From Rhizobium sp. 18055 (GTDB lineage Bacteria; Pseudomonadota; Alphaproteobacteria; Rhizobiales; Rhizobiaceae), in NCBI RefSeq assembly GCF_902706285.1, contig NZ_CACSKD010000011.1, positions 62,001 to 126,000 on the forward strand: a stretch of DNA of 64,000 nt, given 5' to 3'. The notes under the pieces are model-generated. The model ran no database searches, had not been told where the DNA came from, and worked only from the letters and a program-made list of their open reading frames with translations. Below, in pieces: positions 38,065-46,979 of the stretch (position 1 is the stretch's first letter; each line of letters begins with the position of its first letter). A program made the translations under genes and the position numbers.

Positions 38065-38089
38065 GTTTGCCGGCCGCAGCCCCCTCATC

Positions 38090-38228
38090 TGCCTGCCGGC
38101 ATCTTCTCCCCGGGGGGAGAAGGGATACGGAGCAGGCCTATTGCTTCCCCTTCTACCCCGTGGGCCGAAGGACGGGTCGAGACAAGCGGCTCGACCCCGT
38201 CTGGTGACCCCAAGGGGCGGATGACCGG
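38090..38228. repeat. RIME-like palindromic repeat, copy 1
   Basis: A mosaic element beginning CCCCCTCATCTGCC and ending GGGGCGGATGACCGG (inverted ends), containing the hairpin CTTCTCCCC / GGGGAGAAG at 38103-38122. Rhizobial intergenic mosaic elements of this type are multi-copy. It lies between the SAH-hydrolase-like gene and a convergent LysR gene. Confidence 0.8.
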
Positions 38229-38256
38229 GCAAACGGCACACCGTTCCTCGAAAGCC

Positions 38257-39153
38257 TTACCGCTCCCAATAGGGCACCGGCCCATAGAGCTCCGCCAGAT
38301 AATCGATGAACAACCGCACCTTCGCCGGCAGAAACTGCCGGCTGGGATAGACGGCCGACAGCGTCACATTGCGCGACCCCTCGTAGTCGGGCAGCACCTG
38401 CACCAGCCGCCCGCTCTTCAGCTCGGCACCGATATCCCAGGTCGAGCGCAGCGCGATGCCGAGCCCGGCAATCACCGCCTCGCGGATCACCTCGCTGGAA
38501 TTGGTAATCAGCATCCCCTCCGGCCGGATCGACAGCGCGCCTTCCGGCCCCTCCAGCCGCCAGACGTCGTTGTTGTGCGCCGGCAGGCAGCGGTGCTGCT
38601 TCAGCGCCTCGATGCTTGCTGGAACGCCGTGCGCCGCCAGATAATCCGGCGAGGCGCAGAGCACGCGCCGCACCGGCGCCAGGCGCCGGGCGACGAGGCT
38701 GGAATCGGTCAGTTCGGCGATCCGGATGGCGAGGTCGAAACCGCCGCCGACGATGTCGCTGAACTCGTCGCTGAGCACCAGGTTGATGGCGAGATCCGGA
38801 TGCGCCTCCATGAAAGCCTTGAGGTGCGGCGCGATATGCATGCGCCCAAACGAGGTCGGCGCCGAGACCTTCAGCGTCCCGTGCATCTGCGCCGAGCGGC
38901 CTGAGATGTAGAACTCCGCTTCCTCCAGCCCGGCCAGAATGCCGAGCACCCGGTCATAGAAACCCTGGCCCGCCTCGGTCAGCGAAATCTGCCGCGTCGT
39001 GCGCTGCAGCAGGCGCGTCCCCAGCCGGTCCTCCAGCCGCTTGATGCGCTTCGACACCACCGCCGGCGAAAACCCCAGCGCCCGGCCGGCCAGCGACATG
39101 CTGCCGGTTGCCGCAACCTTGGCAAAAATCTCGAGATCACCCAGATTGGTCAT
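38257..39153 (-). CDS. LysR-family transcriptional regulator
   Basis: 298 aa. Helix-turn-helix MTNLGDLEIFAKVAATGSMS and FSPAVVSKRIKRLEDRLGTR; effector domain with LSDEFSDIVGGGFDLAIRIAE, the same subgroup as the regulator at 23.9-24.8 kb. ATG 39153 is chosen; a GTG at 39165 is an alternative nearer to the purine-rich GGGGAAAG. It diverges from glcD with about 145 bp between, so it is a candidate regulator of the glycolate oxidase genes; inferred. Confidence 0.88.
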   Translation of the reverse strand: MTNLGDLEIFAKVAATGSMSLAGRALGFSPAVVSKRIKRLEDRLGTRLLQRTTRQISLTEAGQGFYDRVLGILAGLEEAEFYISGRSAQMHGTLKVSAPTSFGRMHIAPHLKAFMEAHPDLAINLVLSDEFSDIVGGGFDLAIRIAELTDSSLVARRLAPVRRVLCASPDYLAAHGVPASIEALKQHRCLPAHNNDVWRLEGPEGALSIRPEGMLITNSSEVIREAVIAGLGIALRSTWDIGAELKSGRLVQVLPDYEGSRNVTLSAVYPSRQFLPAKVRLFIDYLAELYGPVPYWER

Positions 39154-39298
39154 TGTGTGCGACACTTTCCCCTTTTGTCATAAGTGCTTAGCATTTGCCC
39201 CAGATCGGGGAAAGTGTTAAGCCGGAAGCCTCTGGAGACGCGGTGTAGCATGGAGGATGCAGCCGGTTTCTTGGTCGCCGGCGAAGGGAGGAGAGCCT

Positions 39299-40732
39299 GT
39301 GTCAGACACCATTCCGTTTCTCGCCCCGCGTGCCGATGTTCTGGCCCGCCGCCGCCAGATCGTCGCCGATCTGATCGACCTCTTGCCGCCCGAATGTCTG
39401 GTGCACCAGCCGCGCGAGCTGATGCCGTTCGAGACCGACGCCTTCGTCTCCTATCGCCGCGTCCCGCTTGCCGTCGCCCTGCCGCGCAGCACCGCTGAAG
39501 TATCGGCGGTGATGAAATACTGCCATCGCTACGGCATCCCCGTTATCCCGCGCGGCGCCGGCACCTCGCTGTCGGGCGGCGCCATCCCGCAGGAGGATGC
39601 GGTGGTCGTCTGCGTCTCGAAGATGAACCGCATCCTCGATCTCGATTTTCCCAACCGCGCCGCCGTGGTCGAGGCCGGCGTCACCAATCTCAACATCTCC
39701 GAAGCGGTCTCCGCCGACGGCTTTTTCTACGCGCCGGATCCGAGCTCGCAGCTTGCCTGCACCATCGGCGGCAATATCGGCATGAATTCCGGCGGCGCCC
39801 ACTGCCTGAAATACGGCGTCACCACCAACAACCTGCTCGGCGTCAAGATGGTGCTGGTCGACGGCACGGTGATCGATCTCGGCGGCAAGGGGCTGGATGC
39901 CGGCGGCTACGATCTCCTCGGCCTCGTCTGCGGCCATGAAGGCCAGCTCGGCATCGTCACCGAGGCAACGGTGCGCCTGATCGCCAAGCCCGAGGGCGCG
40001 CGGCCTGTGCTGTTCGGCTTCGAGACATCGGAGCAGGCGGGCTCCTGCGTCGCCGATATCATTGCATCAGGCATCATCCCCGTCGCCATCGAGTTCATGG
40101 ACAAGCCGGCGATCGAGATCTGCGAGTCCTTTGCCAAGGCCGGCTATCCGCTCGATGTCGGCGCGCTTTTGATCGTCGAGGTCGAGGGTTCGGAAGCCGA
40201 GATGGACGACATGCTGGGGAGCATCGTCGAGATAGCCCGCCGGCATCAGGTCAAGACCGTGCGCGAATGCCAGTCTGCCACCGAGGCGGCGCTGATCTGG
40301 AAGGGTCGCAAATCCGCCTTCGGCGCCACCGGCCGCATCGCCGATTACATCTGCATGGATGGCACCGTGCCGCTCAGCCAGCTCTCCTATGTGCTGGCTG
40401 AGACCTCCGAGATCATCGCCCGCTACGGCCTGCGCGTCGCCAATGTCTTCCACGCCGGCGATGGCAACATGCACCCGCTGATCCTGTTCAACGCCAATGA
40501 CCCTGAAGAGGCCGCGAAGGCGGAAGCTGCCGGCATGGAAATCCTCAAGCTCTGCGTCGATGCCGGCGGTTGTCTGACTGGCGAGCACGGCGTCGGCATC
40601 GAGAAGCGCGACCTGATGCGGCATCAGTTTTCCGACGCCGATCTCGCTCAGCAGATGGCCGCCCGCGCCGCCTTCGATCCGGGCTGGCTGCTCAATCCGT
40701 CCAAGGTCTTCCCGCTCGAGGGACGCAGCTAG
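39299..40732 (+). CDS. glcD: Glycolate oxidase, FAD subunit GlcD
   Basis: Oxidises glycolate to glyoxylate with FAD, part of the membrane-linked GlcDEF complex. 477 aa. FAD-binding PCMH domain with IPRGAGTSLSGGAIP and GGNIGMNSGGAHCLKYGVT, then a C-terminal oxidase cap ending in CLTGEHGVGIEKRDLM. GTG 39299 has GGAGGAGAGCCT upstream and gives MSDTIPFLAPRAD; the frame from ATG 39257 adds a poorly conserved 14 residues. Two bases separate it from glcE. Confidence 0.94.
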   Translation: MSDTIPFLAPRADVLARRRQIVADLIDLLPPECLVHQPRELMPFETDAFVSYRRVPLAVALPRSTAEVSAVMKYCHRYGIPVIPRGAGTSLSGGAIPQEDAVVVCVSKMNRILDLDFPNRAAVVEAGVTNLNISEAVSADGFFYAPDPSSQLACTIGGNIGMNSGGAHCLKYGVTTNNLLGVKMVLVDGTVIDLGGKGLDAGGYDLLGLVCGHEGQLGIVTEATVRLIAKPEGARPVLFGFETSEQAGSCVADIIASGIIPVAIEFMDKPAIEICESFAKAGYPLDVGALLIVEVEGSEAEMDDMLGSIVEIARRHQVKTVRECQSATEAALIWKGRKSAFGATGRIADYICMDGTVPLSQLSYVLAETSEIIARYGLRVANVFHAGDGNMHPLILFNANDPEEAAKAEAAGMEILKLCVDAGGCLTGEHGVGIEKRDLMRHQFSDADLAQQMAARAAFDPGWLLNPSKVFPLEGRS

Positions 40733-40734
40733 GC

Positions 40735-41934
40735 ATGATCGACCTGTTTCCAACGACCGAAGAGGATGCCGCCGAGATTGTCCGCGCCCACGCCGCTACA
40801 GGCAAGGCAATGGCGATATCGGGCGGCAACACCCGCTCGGGCTTCGGGCAGGCGGTGACGGCACCAAGCCGCCTGCGCTCCACCAATCTCACCGGCATCG
40901 TCGCCTATAACCCCGGCGAGATGGTGCTGACTGCCCGCGCCGGCACGCCGCTTGCCCAGATCGAGGCGGCCCTGGCCGAAAACGGCCAGATGATGGCCTT
41001 CGAGCCGATGGATCACCGCCCGGTCATGGGCACATCGGGCGAGCCGACCATCGGCGGTGTCTTCGCCGCCAACGTCTCCGGCCCGCGCCGGCTGATATCG
41101 GGCGCTGCCCGCGACAGCCTGCTCGGCGTCCGCTTTGTCAATGGCCGCGGCGAGGCGATCAAGGCCGGCGGTCGGGTGATGAAGAACGTCACCGGCCTCG
41201 ACCTCGCCAAGCTGATGGCCGGCTCGCACGGCACGCTCGGCTTCCTCACCGAAGTCACCTTTCGCGTGCCACCGCGCCCGAAGGCCGAACAGACCATCCT
41301 GATCTCCGGCCTCAACGACGCCGAAGCCGCCAACGCCATGGCGGCGGCAATGGCGATGACGGTCGAAGTCTCGGGCGCCGCCCACCTGCCGCTGACCGCC
41401 AGCTGGAAGTTCCTCGACAACACCCTGCCGCCGGGCGAAGCGACGGTGCTGCGCGTCGAGGGACTGCCGGCCTCGGTCGCTGTCCGGGCCGACAAGCTGG
41501 CGGCGGCAATGGAGGCCTTCGGCCCGATCGCCCGTCTCGATCGCAACGACAGCGCAAAACTCTGGCAGGAAATCCGCGACGTGCTGCCCTATGCCGACGG
41601 CACCCCGCGTCCGGTCTGGCGCGTCTCGGTGGCGCCCTCGATCGGCCACCAGCTGGTCGCAGCGTTGCGGCTGGAGACCGGCGTCGATGCATTTTACGAC
41701 TGGCAGGGCGGTCTCGTCTGGATGCGGATGGAGGCCGATGCGGAAGCCGACCTGCTGCGCCGTTTCATCCACGCGCTGGGCGGCGGCCACGCCACGCTGA
41801 TCCGGGCGCCGGAGCCGATGCGAGCCTCGCTCGCAGCGTTCGAACCGCAGCTCGATGCGGTGGCGATGCTGTCGGCGCGGCTGAAGGAGAAGTTCGATCC
41901 GGCTGGAATTTTCAATCCGGGGAAGATGGGGTGA
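40735..41934 (+). CDS. glcE: Glycolate oxidase subunit GlcE
   Basis: Second FAD-binding subunit of the glycolate oxidase complex. 399 aa with a partial PCMH FAD domain (AISGGNTRSGFG, GEPTIGGVFAANVSGPRRL, GRVMKNVTGLDLAKLMAGSHGTLG) and a shorter C-terminal region than GlcD. It starts two bases after the glcD stop. GlcF follows after a 266-bp gap filled with a palindromic repeat element, so cotranscription with glcF is likely but interrupted by the repeat. Confidence 0.93.
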   Translation: MIDLFPTTEEDAAEIVRAHAATGKAMAISGGNTRSGFGQAVTAPSRLRSTNLTGIVAYNPGEMVLTARAGTPLAQIEAALAENGQMMAFEPMDHRPVMGTSGEPTIGGVFAANVSGPRRLISGAARDSLLGVRFVNGRGEAIKAGGRVMKNVTGLDLAKLMAGSHGTLGFLTEVTFRVPPRPKAEQTILISGLNDAEAANAMAAAMAMTVEVSGAAHLPLTASWKFLDNTLPPGEATVLRVEGLPASVAVRADKLAAAMEAFGPIARLDRNDSAKLWQEIRDVLPYADGTPRPVWRVSVAPSIGHQLVAALRLETGVDAFYDWQGGLVWMRMEADAEADLLRRFIHALGGGHATLIRAPEPMRASLAAFEPQLDAVAMLSARLKEKFDPAGIFNPGKMG

Positions 41935-41960
41935 GTTTGATGTTCTGCCGTGCCGCACGT

Positions 41961-42193
41961 CCCCCTCCGTCCAGCCGATCTCCCCTACAAGGGGGGAGAT
42001 CGGCTGGACGCGGCCAAATTCTTTCTTCTTCTCCCCCACGGGGAGAAGGTGGCCCGAAGGGGCGGATGAGGGGGCGGCACGGCATGGCGCCAATTGCCCT
42101 GTCGCTTCCGCTCCGGGCGTTCGTCGCTTTCGCTCCTCGCCCCCCTCATCCGCCCTTTGGGCACCTTCTCCCCGCGGGGGAGAAGGGAAGGTC
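41961..42193. repeat. RIME-like palindromic repeat array between glcE and glcF, copy 2
   Basis: First a perfect 17-bp palindrome GTCCAGCCGATCTCCCC / GGGGAGATCGGCTGGAC (41969-41985 / 41993-42009). Then CTCCCC...GGGGAGAAGGTGGCCCGAAGG with GGCGGATGAGGGGGCGGC, a short spacer, and an inverted end CCCCCTCATCCGCC...CTTCTCCCCGC / GGGGGAGAAG. It fills nearly the whole glcE-glcF gap and its last hairpin ends about 15 bp before the glcF start. Confidence 0.82.
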
Positions 42194-42200
42194 AGCCTAA

Positions 42201-43514
42201 ATGCAAACCAACTTCACCCCCGCCCAACTCGCCGATCCGCACGTCGCCGCTTCCGAGCAGATCCTGCGCAAATGCGTCCATTGCGGCTTCTGCACCGCCA
42301 CCTGTCCCACCTATATCACCCTCGGCAACGAGCTCGACAGCCCGCGCGGCCGAATCTACCTGATCAAGGACATGCTGGAGAATGGTCGCCCGGCCGATGC
42401 CGAAGTGGTCACCCATATCGACCGCTGTCTCTCCTGCCTCGCTTGCGTCACCACCTGTCCCTCCGGCGTCGATTACATGCATCTGGTCGATCACGCCCGC
42501 GCCCATATCGAAAACACCTACAGACGCCCGCTCATCGACCGCCTGACCCGCGCCATCCTTGCCGCCGTCCTGCCGTACCCCGGCCGCTTCCGCCTGGCGC
42601 TGCATCTGGCCCGCCTCGGCCGCCCGCTGGCGAAGGTCTTCAAGCGCCATCAGGCGCTCAAACCGTTCGCCGCCATGCTGGCGCTGGCACCTCGCAGACT
42701 GCCGCCGCCCACTGCCTACGCCACACCGGCAACCCACAAGCCGGCCGCGGAAAAACGCGGCCGCGTCGCCATCCTCACCGGCTGCGCCCAAAAAGTCCTT
42801 GACCCGGCGATCAACGAAGCGGCGATCCGGCTGCTGACGCGTGTCGGTGTCGAGGTGGTGGTGCCGAAAGGCGAGGCCTGCTGCGGTTCGCTGGTCCACC
42901 ACATGGGACGCGAGCAGCAGGCCCTGGCGAGCGCCCAGGCCAATGTCGATGTCTGGACCCGCGAGATCGAGGCCGGTGGGCTCGACGCCATCATCATCAC
43001 CGCGTCTGGCTGCGGCACGACGATCAAGGATTACGGCCACATGCTCAGGCTCGATCCGGCCTATGCGCAAAAGGCTGCCCGCGTTTCGGCGCTCGCCAGG
43101 GATGTCACCGAATATCTGGCAACGCTCGATCTGCCCGCCCACATGCCACGCGGCCTGACGGTCGCCTATCACTCGGCCTGCTCGATGCAGCACGGCCAGA
43201 AAATCACGGTGGCACCGAAGGCTTTGTTGAAGGCGGCGGGCTTCACCGTTCGCGATCCGGCAGAGGGGCATCTCTGCTGCGGCTCGGCCGGCACATACAA
43301 CATCATGCAGCCCGACATTGCTGATACGCTGAAGGCCCGAAAGGTGAAAAACATCGAAGCCACCAGGCCCGACATCATCGCCACCGGCAATATCGGCTGT
43401 ATCACCCAGATTGCGTCAGCCACGGAAATTCCCATCCTGCACACGGTCCAGTTGCTCGATTGGGCCTATGGCGGAGAAAAGCCAGAAAAATTTAAGGGTT
43501 TTGTCCTAGCGTGA
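42201..43514 (+). CDS. glcF: Glycolate oxidase iron-sulfur subunit GlcF
   Basis: Electron-transfer subunit of GlcDEF with two [4Fe-4S] clusters. 437 aa. Ferredoxin motifs C25-C28-C31-C35-P and C76-C79-C82-C86-P, followed by two CCG-type domains with GEACCGSLVHH and HLCCGSAGTYN that resemble heterodisulfide reductase-like modules. Start ATG 42201. The ribosome site AAGGGAAGG is directly attached to the RIME hairpin. Complete operon: glcD-glcE-[repeat]-glcF. Confidence 0.95.
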   Translation: MQTNFTPAQLADPHVAASEQILRKCVHCGFCTATCPTYITLGNELDSPRGRIYLIKDMLENGRPADAEVVTHIDRCLSCLACVTTCPSGVDYMHLVDHARAHIENTYRRPLIDRLTRAILAAVLPYPGRFRLALHLARLGRPLAKVFKRHQALKPFAAMLALAPRRLPPPTAYATPATHKPAAEKRGRVAILTGCAQKVLDPAINEAAIRLLTRVGVEVVVPKGEACCGSLVHHMGREQQALASAQANVDVWTREIEAGGLDAIIITASGCGTTIKDYGHMLRLDPAYAQKAARVSALARDVTEYLATLDLPAHMPRGLTVAYHSACSMQHGQKITVAPKALLKAAGFTVRDPAEGHLCCGSAGTYNIMQPDIADTLKARKVKNIEATRPDIIATGNIGCITQIASATEIPILHTVQLLDWAYGGEKPEKFKGFVLA

Positions 43515-43551
43515 CGCAGCCGGATCGTCCGGCCGCATCTGGAGCTTAGCA

Positions 43552-43989
43552 ATGCATCGTTTCTTCCTGGCGCTGACCGCTTTTCTTGGCGCCGCACAGG
43601 TGGCACACGCCGACAGCCGCTTTTTCTGTTCCGCCGACGACAAGGCCGTCCGGTTCACCGTCGAAAGCGGTTTCAAGGCAGAGCCTGGTCACGAACTCAA
43701 TCATTTCCGGGGCGCACTGATCTTCAAGAACGAAACCGCACCCAAGCCGTTCGGCCGTATCACGCTCGATTCCGACAGCCTGACCAATCGCTGGTTGCAT
43801 GGCGGCGAACTGCGGGTCGAAGTCTTGTATGATGGTGGCAAGGCAGCAGGCGGGCAGACAGTCAATCTGGCGATTTCCGCAGAACAGCCCGATGGCGCGA
43901 CGGCTTTCTCCGGCGTTTACGATCTGGCGGTCGATGGCGGTGATGAACCTGTTGTGCTGAGCGGCAAGGTCAGCTGCGGCTCGAAGTAG
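43552..43989 (+). CDS. Exported hypothetical protein
   Basis: 145 aa with a signal peptide (MHRFFLALTAFLGAAQVAHA, cleavage after AHA), so periplasmic. The mature part is mixed alpha/beta: KAVRFTVESGFKAEPG, IFKNETAPKPFGRITLDSDS, and a C-terminal ..VSCGSK; two Cys (in FFCSAD and SCGS). I do not recognise the family. GGAG about 9 nt before the ATG. It follows glcF by 37 bp and may share its transcript; convergent with an L,D-transpeptidase. Confidence 0.75.
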   Translation: MHRFFLALTAFLGAAQVAHADSRFFCSADDKAVRFTVESGFKAEPGHELNHFRGALIFKNETAPKPFGRITLDSDSLTNRWLHGGELRVEVLYDGGKAAGGQTVNLAISAEQPDGATAFSGVYDLAVDGGDEPVVLSGKVSCGSK

Positions 43990-44054
43990 AGCCATTCCGG
44001 CAAAAATGCCAGGCAGGGGCCCGTCTGCATTGGCGTTCAGGCGTTGCCGGAACC

Positions 44055-44085
44055 AAAAAAGGCGGCAGGAAAACCAGCCGCCTTT
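44055..44085 (-). terminator. Terminator of the L,D-transpeptidase gene (bidirectional potential)
   Basis: AAAGGCGGC / GCCGCCTTT stem with a 10-nt loop; on the minus strand it is followed by TTTTTT, 22 bp after the transpeptidase stop. The plus strand also ends in a short T-run, so it can serve both genes. Confidence 0.85.
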
Positions 44086-44106
44086 GTCTTCATTCAAGCG
44101 ACAGGC

Positions 44107-44778
44107 TCAGCCGCCGAACAGCGTGCGCAACACGTCCACGCCGCGATCGTCGAACGCGACATTGCCCTGCTTGTTGCCGGGACCGACGACGATTACCTTG
44201 GCGCCGACAGGGACCCGGTCGTAAAGCTGGGAAATGTCGTCATTGACCATGCGGATGCAGCCGGACGACAGGTTGAGGCCGATCGTCCATGGCTGATTGG
44301 TGCCGTGGATGCGGAAGATCGTGTCGCGACCACCCTCATAGAGATACATGGCGCGGGCGCCGAGCGGATTGTCCGGGCCGCCTGGCTGTGAGGCCGGCAG
44401 GTTGTGGCCGGCGCGGGCCTCGCGGGCGCGCATCTCTGCCGGCGGTGTCCAGGTGGGCCACTCGGCCTTGCGGCCGATCTTCACCACGCCGGACCAGCCG
44501 AAGCCTTCGCGGCCGACGCCGATGCCGTAGCGCGTCGCCTTGTTGCGGCCTTCGACCAGATACAGATACTTGTTCACCGTATCGACGATGACGGTGCCGG
44601 GCGCTTCATCGGTGATGAGGCGGACGACACGCTTCTTGTATTGCGGCTTGATCTGTTGGCTGTGCTTGACGCCGCGAACGGCATCGGTTGCCGTCATGAC
44701 GGGCTCAGCGCTGGCAACAGCCACCATGCTGGACATCGCAACGGCAGCGGCCGTCACGAGCAGTGACAATTTCTTCAT
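44107..44778 (-). CDS. L,D-transpeptidase (YkuD family)
   Basis: Exported peptidoglycan cross-linking or lipoprotein-attaching enzyme. 223 aa with a signal peptide (MKKLSLLVTAAAVAMSSMVAVASA) and a YkuD domain (about 55-200). Catalytic motif HGTNQPWTIG...SSGCIRM with nucleophile C174. Start ATG 44778 has GAGGGGAA upstream; the longer frame to 45009 runs into the neighbouring gene. A paralog lies immediately upstream on the same strand. Confidence 0.93.
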   Translation of the reverse strand: MKKLSLLVTAAAVAMSSMVAVASAEPVMTATDAVRGVKHSQQIKPQYKKRVVRLITDEAPGTVIVDTVNKYLYLVEGRNKATRYGIGVGREGFGWSGVVKIGRKAEWPTWTPPAEMRAREARAGHNLPASQPGGPDNPLGARAMYLYEGGRDTIFRIHGTNQPWTIGLNLSSGCIRMVNDDISQLYDRVPVGAKVIVVGPGNKQGNVAFDDRGVDVLRTLFGG

Positions 44779-44900
44779 TTCGATTCCCCTCTCAGGCACG
44801 ATCGCCGGCAAGGCTAGTCGATTTGATCGGGATTTCAAGCTTAAGCAATCGTGAAAATGCAGTGACGGCGGCCAGGGTATCCCGGCCGCCGGCAAAAAAC

Positions 44901-45641
44901 TCAGATGACGATGACGCGGGTGCCGACCTTGACGCGTTCGTAGAGATCGACGACGTCCTCGTTGCGCAGGCGGATGCAGCCCGAAGAGACGGCACTGCCG
45001 ATCGTCCACGGCGCATTGGTGCCGTGGATGCGGTAGAGCGTCGAGCCGAGATACATGGCGCGGGCGCCGAGCGGGTTTTCAGGTCCGCCATCCATGCGCG
45101 CCGGCAGATAGTGGCCCTTGGCGGCCTCGCGGCCGATCATCTCCGAAGGCGGTGTCCAGTCCGGCCATTCCGCCTTGCGGCTCACCTTGTGCACGCCGGC
45201 CCACTCGAAGCCGGGCTTGCCGACGCCGACGCCGTAACGCCGCGCCTTGCCGCCGCCCATGACGAGATAGAGGAAGCGGTTGTTGGTATCGATGACGACG
45301 GTGCCGGGGGCTTCCTTCGTCTGGTACTCGACCATCTGCGGCAGGAACTGCGGCTCGATCCGGCCGCGTACGACGGGAATGCCGGGATTGATCGCCGAGA
45401 CAGGCTGGGCGGCCGGCGCGCGACGCACCACGCGCGGCGCAAACAGGCCGCGCTGCTGCACCATGACAGGGCGCTGGTAGACGACGGGGCGAACATTGCC
45501 GCCGCCGAGCTGCATGATCCATGGGGCGGCGAGATCAGGGCTCAGCACCACGGGCGGGCGGGATACGTAACGGTCGTCGCCAAGGGCGGCCGTGGAAAAG
45601 ACGCCGAGCAGGGCTGCGGCGAGCAAAACGGATTTCATCAT
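44901..45641 (-). CDS. L,D-transpeptidase (YkuD family), paralog
   Basis: 246 aa with a signal peptide (MMKSVLLAAALLGVFSTAALG), an Arg/Pro-rich linker (about 22-105), and a YkuD domain carrying HGTNAPWTIGSAVSSGCIRL with nucleophile C222. Closely similar to its downstream neighbour over the domain but with a longer linker. The 122-bp gap between them has a GGCGGCC / GGCCGCC hairpin without a good T-run. Tandem duplication is likely; the linker may set reach across the periplasm. Confidence 0.93.
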   Translation of the reverse strand: MMKSVLLAAALLGVFSTAALGDDRYVSRPPVVLSPDLAAPWIMQLGGGNVRPVVYQRPVMVQQRGLFAPRVVRRAPAAQPVSAINPGIPVVRGRIEPQFLPQMVEYQTKEAPGTVVIDTNNRFLYLVMGGGKARRYGVGVGKPGFEWAGVHKVSRKAEWPDWTPPSEMIGREAAKGHYLPARMDGGPENPLGARAMYLGSTLYRIHGTNAPWTIGSAVSSGCIRLRNEDVVDLYERVKVGTRVIVI

Positions 45642-45851
45642 CGGACGAACTCTCTACAATGGCCGAAAATGGACGGGCGGCATTCGCCACCTGCCAATCA
45701 TGCTGCCACCCAGCCCGCCAGCGAATGGTAAATTCGCATTCATTAAAAGCCGAACCGGCGAATAAACTTTTCGTCAGGGTTATCGTTCGGTTTGGAAACA
45801 AGGTTTGCAAATGGTAAAGCCGGATTCGCAGCGGAAAAACAAAGCGGGCAC

Positions 45852-46481
45852 ATGAGCGAAACAGGCATCACCACCGGCGAAGACGGCAAGTCGCGTTGCC
45901 ATTGGCATGGCAACCTGCCGGATTATCTGCGCTATCACGACGAGGAGTGGGGCCGCCCCGTCACCAGCGATATCCGCCTGTTCGAGAAGATCTGTCTGGA
46001 AGGTTTCCAGTCCGGCCTGTCGTGGCTGACCATCCTGCGCAAGCGCGACAATTTCCGCGCCGCCTTCGCCGGCTTCGATTTCGACAAGGTGGCGCTGTTC
46101 GGCGATGAGGATATCGAGCGCTGCGTCACCGATGCCGGCATCATCCGCCATCGCGGCAAGATCGTCTCGACCATCAACAATGCCAGGCGCGCCATCGAGA
46201 TGCGCGAGGAATTCGGTTCGCTCGCCCATTACTTCTGGAGCCACGAGCCGGGTCACAATGAGCGGCCCAGGGTGGTCGATCGCGCCACCATCATGGCCAA
46301 CCCGACGACACCCACCTCTGTCGCCATTTCCAAGAATCTGAAGAAGCGCGGCTGGACCTTTGTCGGCCCGACCACAGTTTACGCATTCATGCAGGCAATG
46401 GGTCTCGTCAACGATCACATCGAAGGCTGTTTCTGCCGTACCGAAGTAGAGGCGATGCGCGACGCATTGATACGTCCATGA
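45852..46481 (+). CDS. tag: DNA-3-methyladenine glycosylase I
   Basis: Removes 3-methyladenine from alkylated DNA. 209 aa helix-hairpin-helix glycosylase with the Tag signatures CHWHG (C16), YHDEEWGRPV (H29), LCLEGFQSGLSWLTIL-like core, and the terminal HIEGCFC zinc residues. ATG 45852 (MSETGITTG) is preferred; the frame opens at 45792 with an unlike extension. The stop overlaps the next start (ATGA). Confidence 0.94.
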   Translation: MSETGITTGEDGKSRCHWHGNLPDYLRYHDEEWGRPVTSDIRLFEKICLEGFQSGLSWLTILRKRDNFRAAFAGFDFDKVALFGDEDIERCVTDAGIIRHRGKIVSTINNARRAIEMREEFGSLAHYFWSHEPGHNERPRVVDRATIMANPTTPTSVAISKNLKKRGWTFVGPTTVYAFMQAMGLVNDHIEGCFCRTEVEAMRDALIRP

Positions 46482-46972
46482 AAAAACTGATGGGAATGGC
46501 CGCCGCCGGCGCACTGCTTGCGACCGCCGCATGGGCACAGACACCCGACCTGCAGCAGGGCGAGAAGCTGGAGAAGCTGCAGTTTCCGGCCGCGACGATG
46601 GAGCTGAAAGGCTGGACGAAATTCGGAAACAGCCGGGTCTACACGTTGCCGGTCAAGGCGGGTCAGCACGTGAAGATCGATTTCGCCACCAAGAGCAAGT
46701 TCGCCTACCTTGCGATCTTCGATCTTTCATCGCCCGACGACGAGGCGATCTTCGGCACCGACGAGGACGGCGAGAGCTACAACACCACGATCAAGCAGGA
46801 CACCACCTGGCTGCTGCGGCCCTATTATTCGAAGGCCTCGCCGCGCCGCGGCCTCGGCGCGCACTACAGCATCATGGTCGAGCCGAAGCCGGCATCGGCA
46901 GCACCCGAAACACCGGCGCCGGCACCTGCCGATGAAAGCAAGCCGTCACCGCTGTTCCCGCCGCGCCAGTAG
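46478..46972 (+). CDS. Exported protein, translationally coupled to tag
   Basis: 164 aa, signal peptide MKKLMGMAAAGALLATAAWA (cleavage after AWA), mature beta-rich domain (LQFPAATMELKGWTKFGNSR ... VKIDFATKSKFAYLAIFDLS) and a Pro/Ala-rich tail. The domain resembles the bacterial pre-peptidase C-terminal-like beta-sandwich, but this is uncertain. It shares ATGA with the tag stop. Function unknown. Confidence 0.75.
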   Translation: MKKLMGMAAAGALLATAAWAQTPDLQQGEKLEKLQFPAATMELKGWTKFGNSRVYTLPVKAGQHVKIDFATKSKFAYLAIFDLSSPDDEAIFGTDEDGESYNTTIKQDTTWLLRPYYSKASPRRGLGAHYSIMVEPKPASAAPETPAPAPADESKPSPLFPPRQ

Positions 46973-46979
46973 CAGCCTC

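Noticed and set aside
44779..44900. A GGCGGCC/GGCCGCC hairpin between the two L,D-transpeptidases as a terminator
   Set aside because: It has no T-run on the minus strand, so I kept it only as a note; transcription may continue into the next gene.
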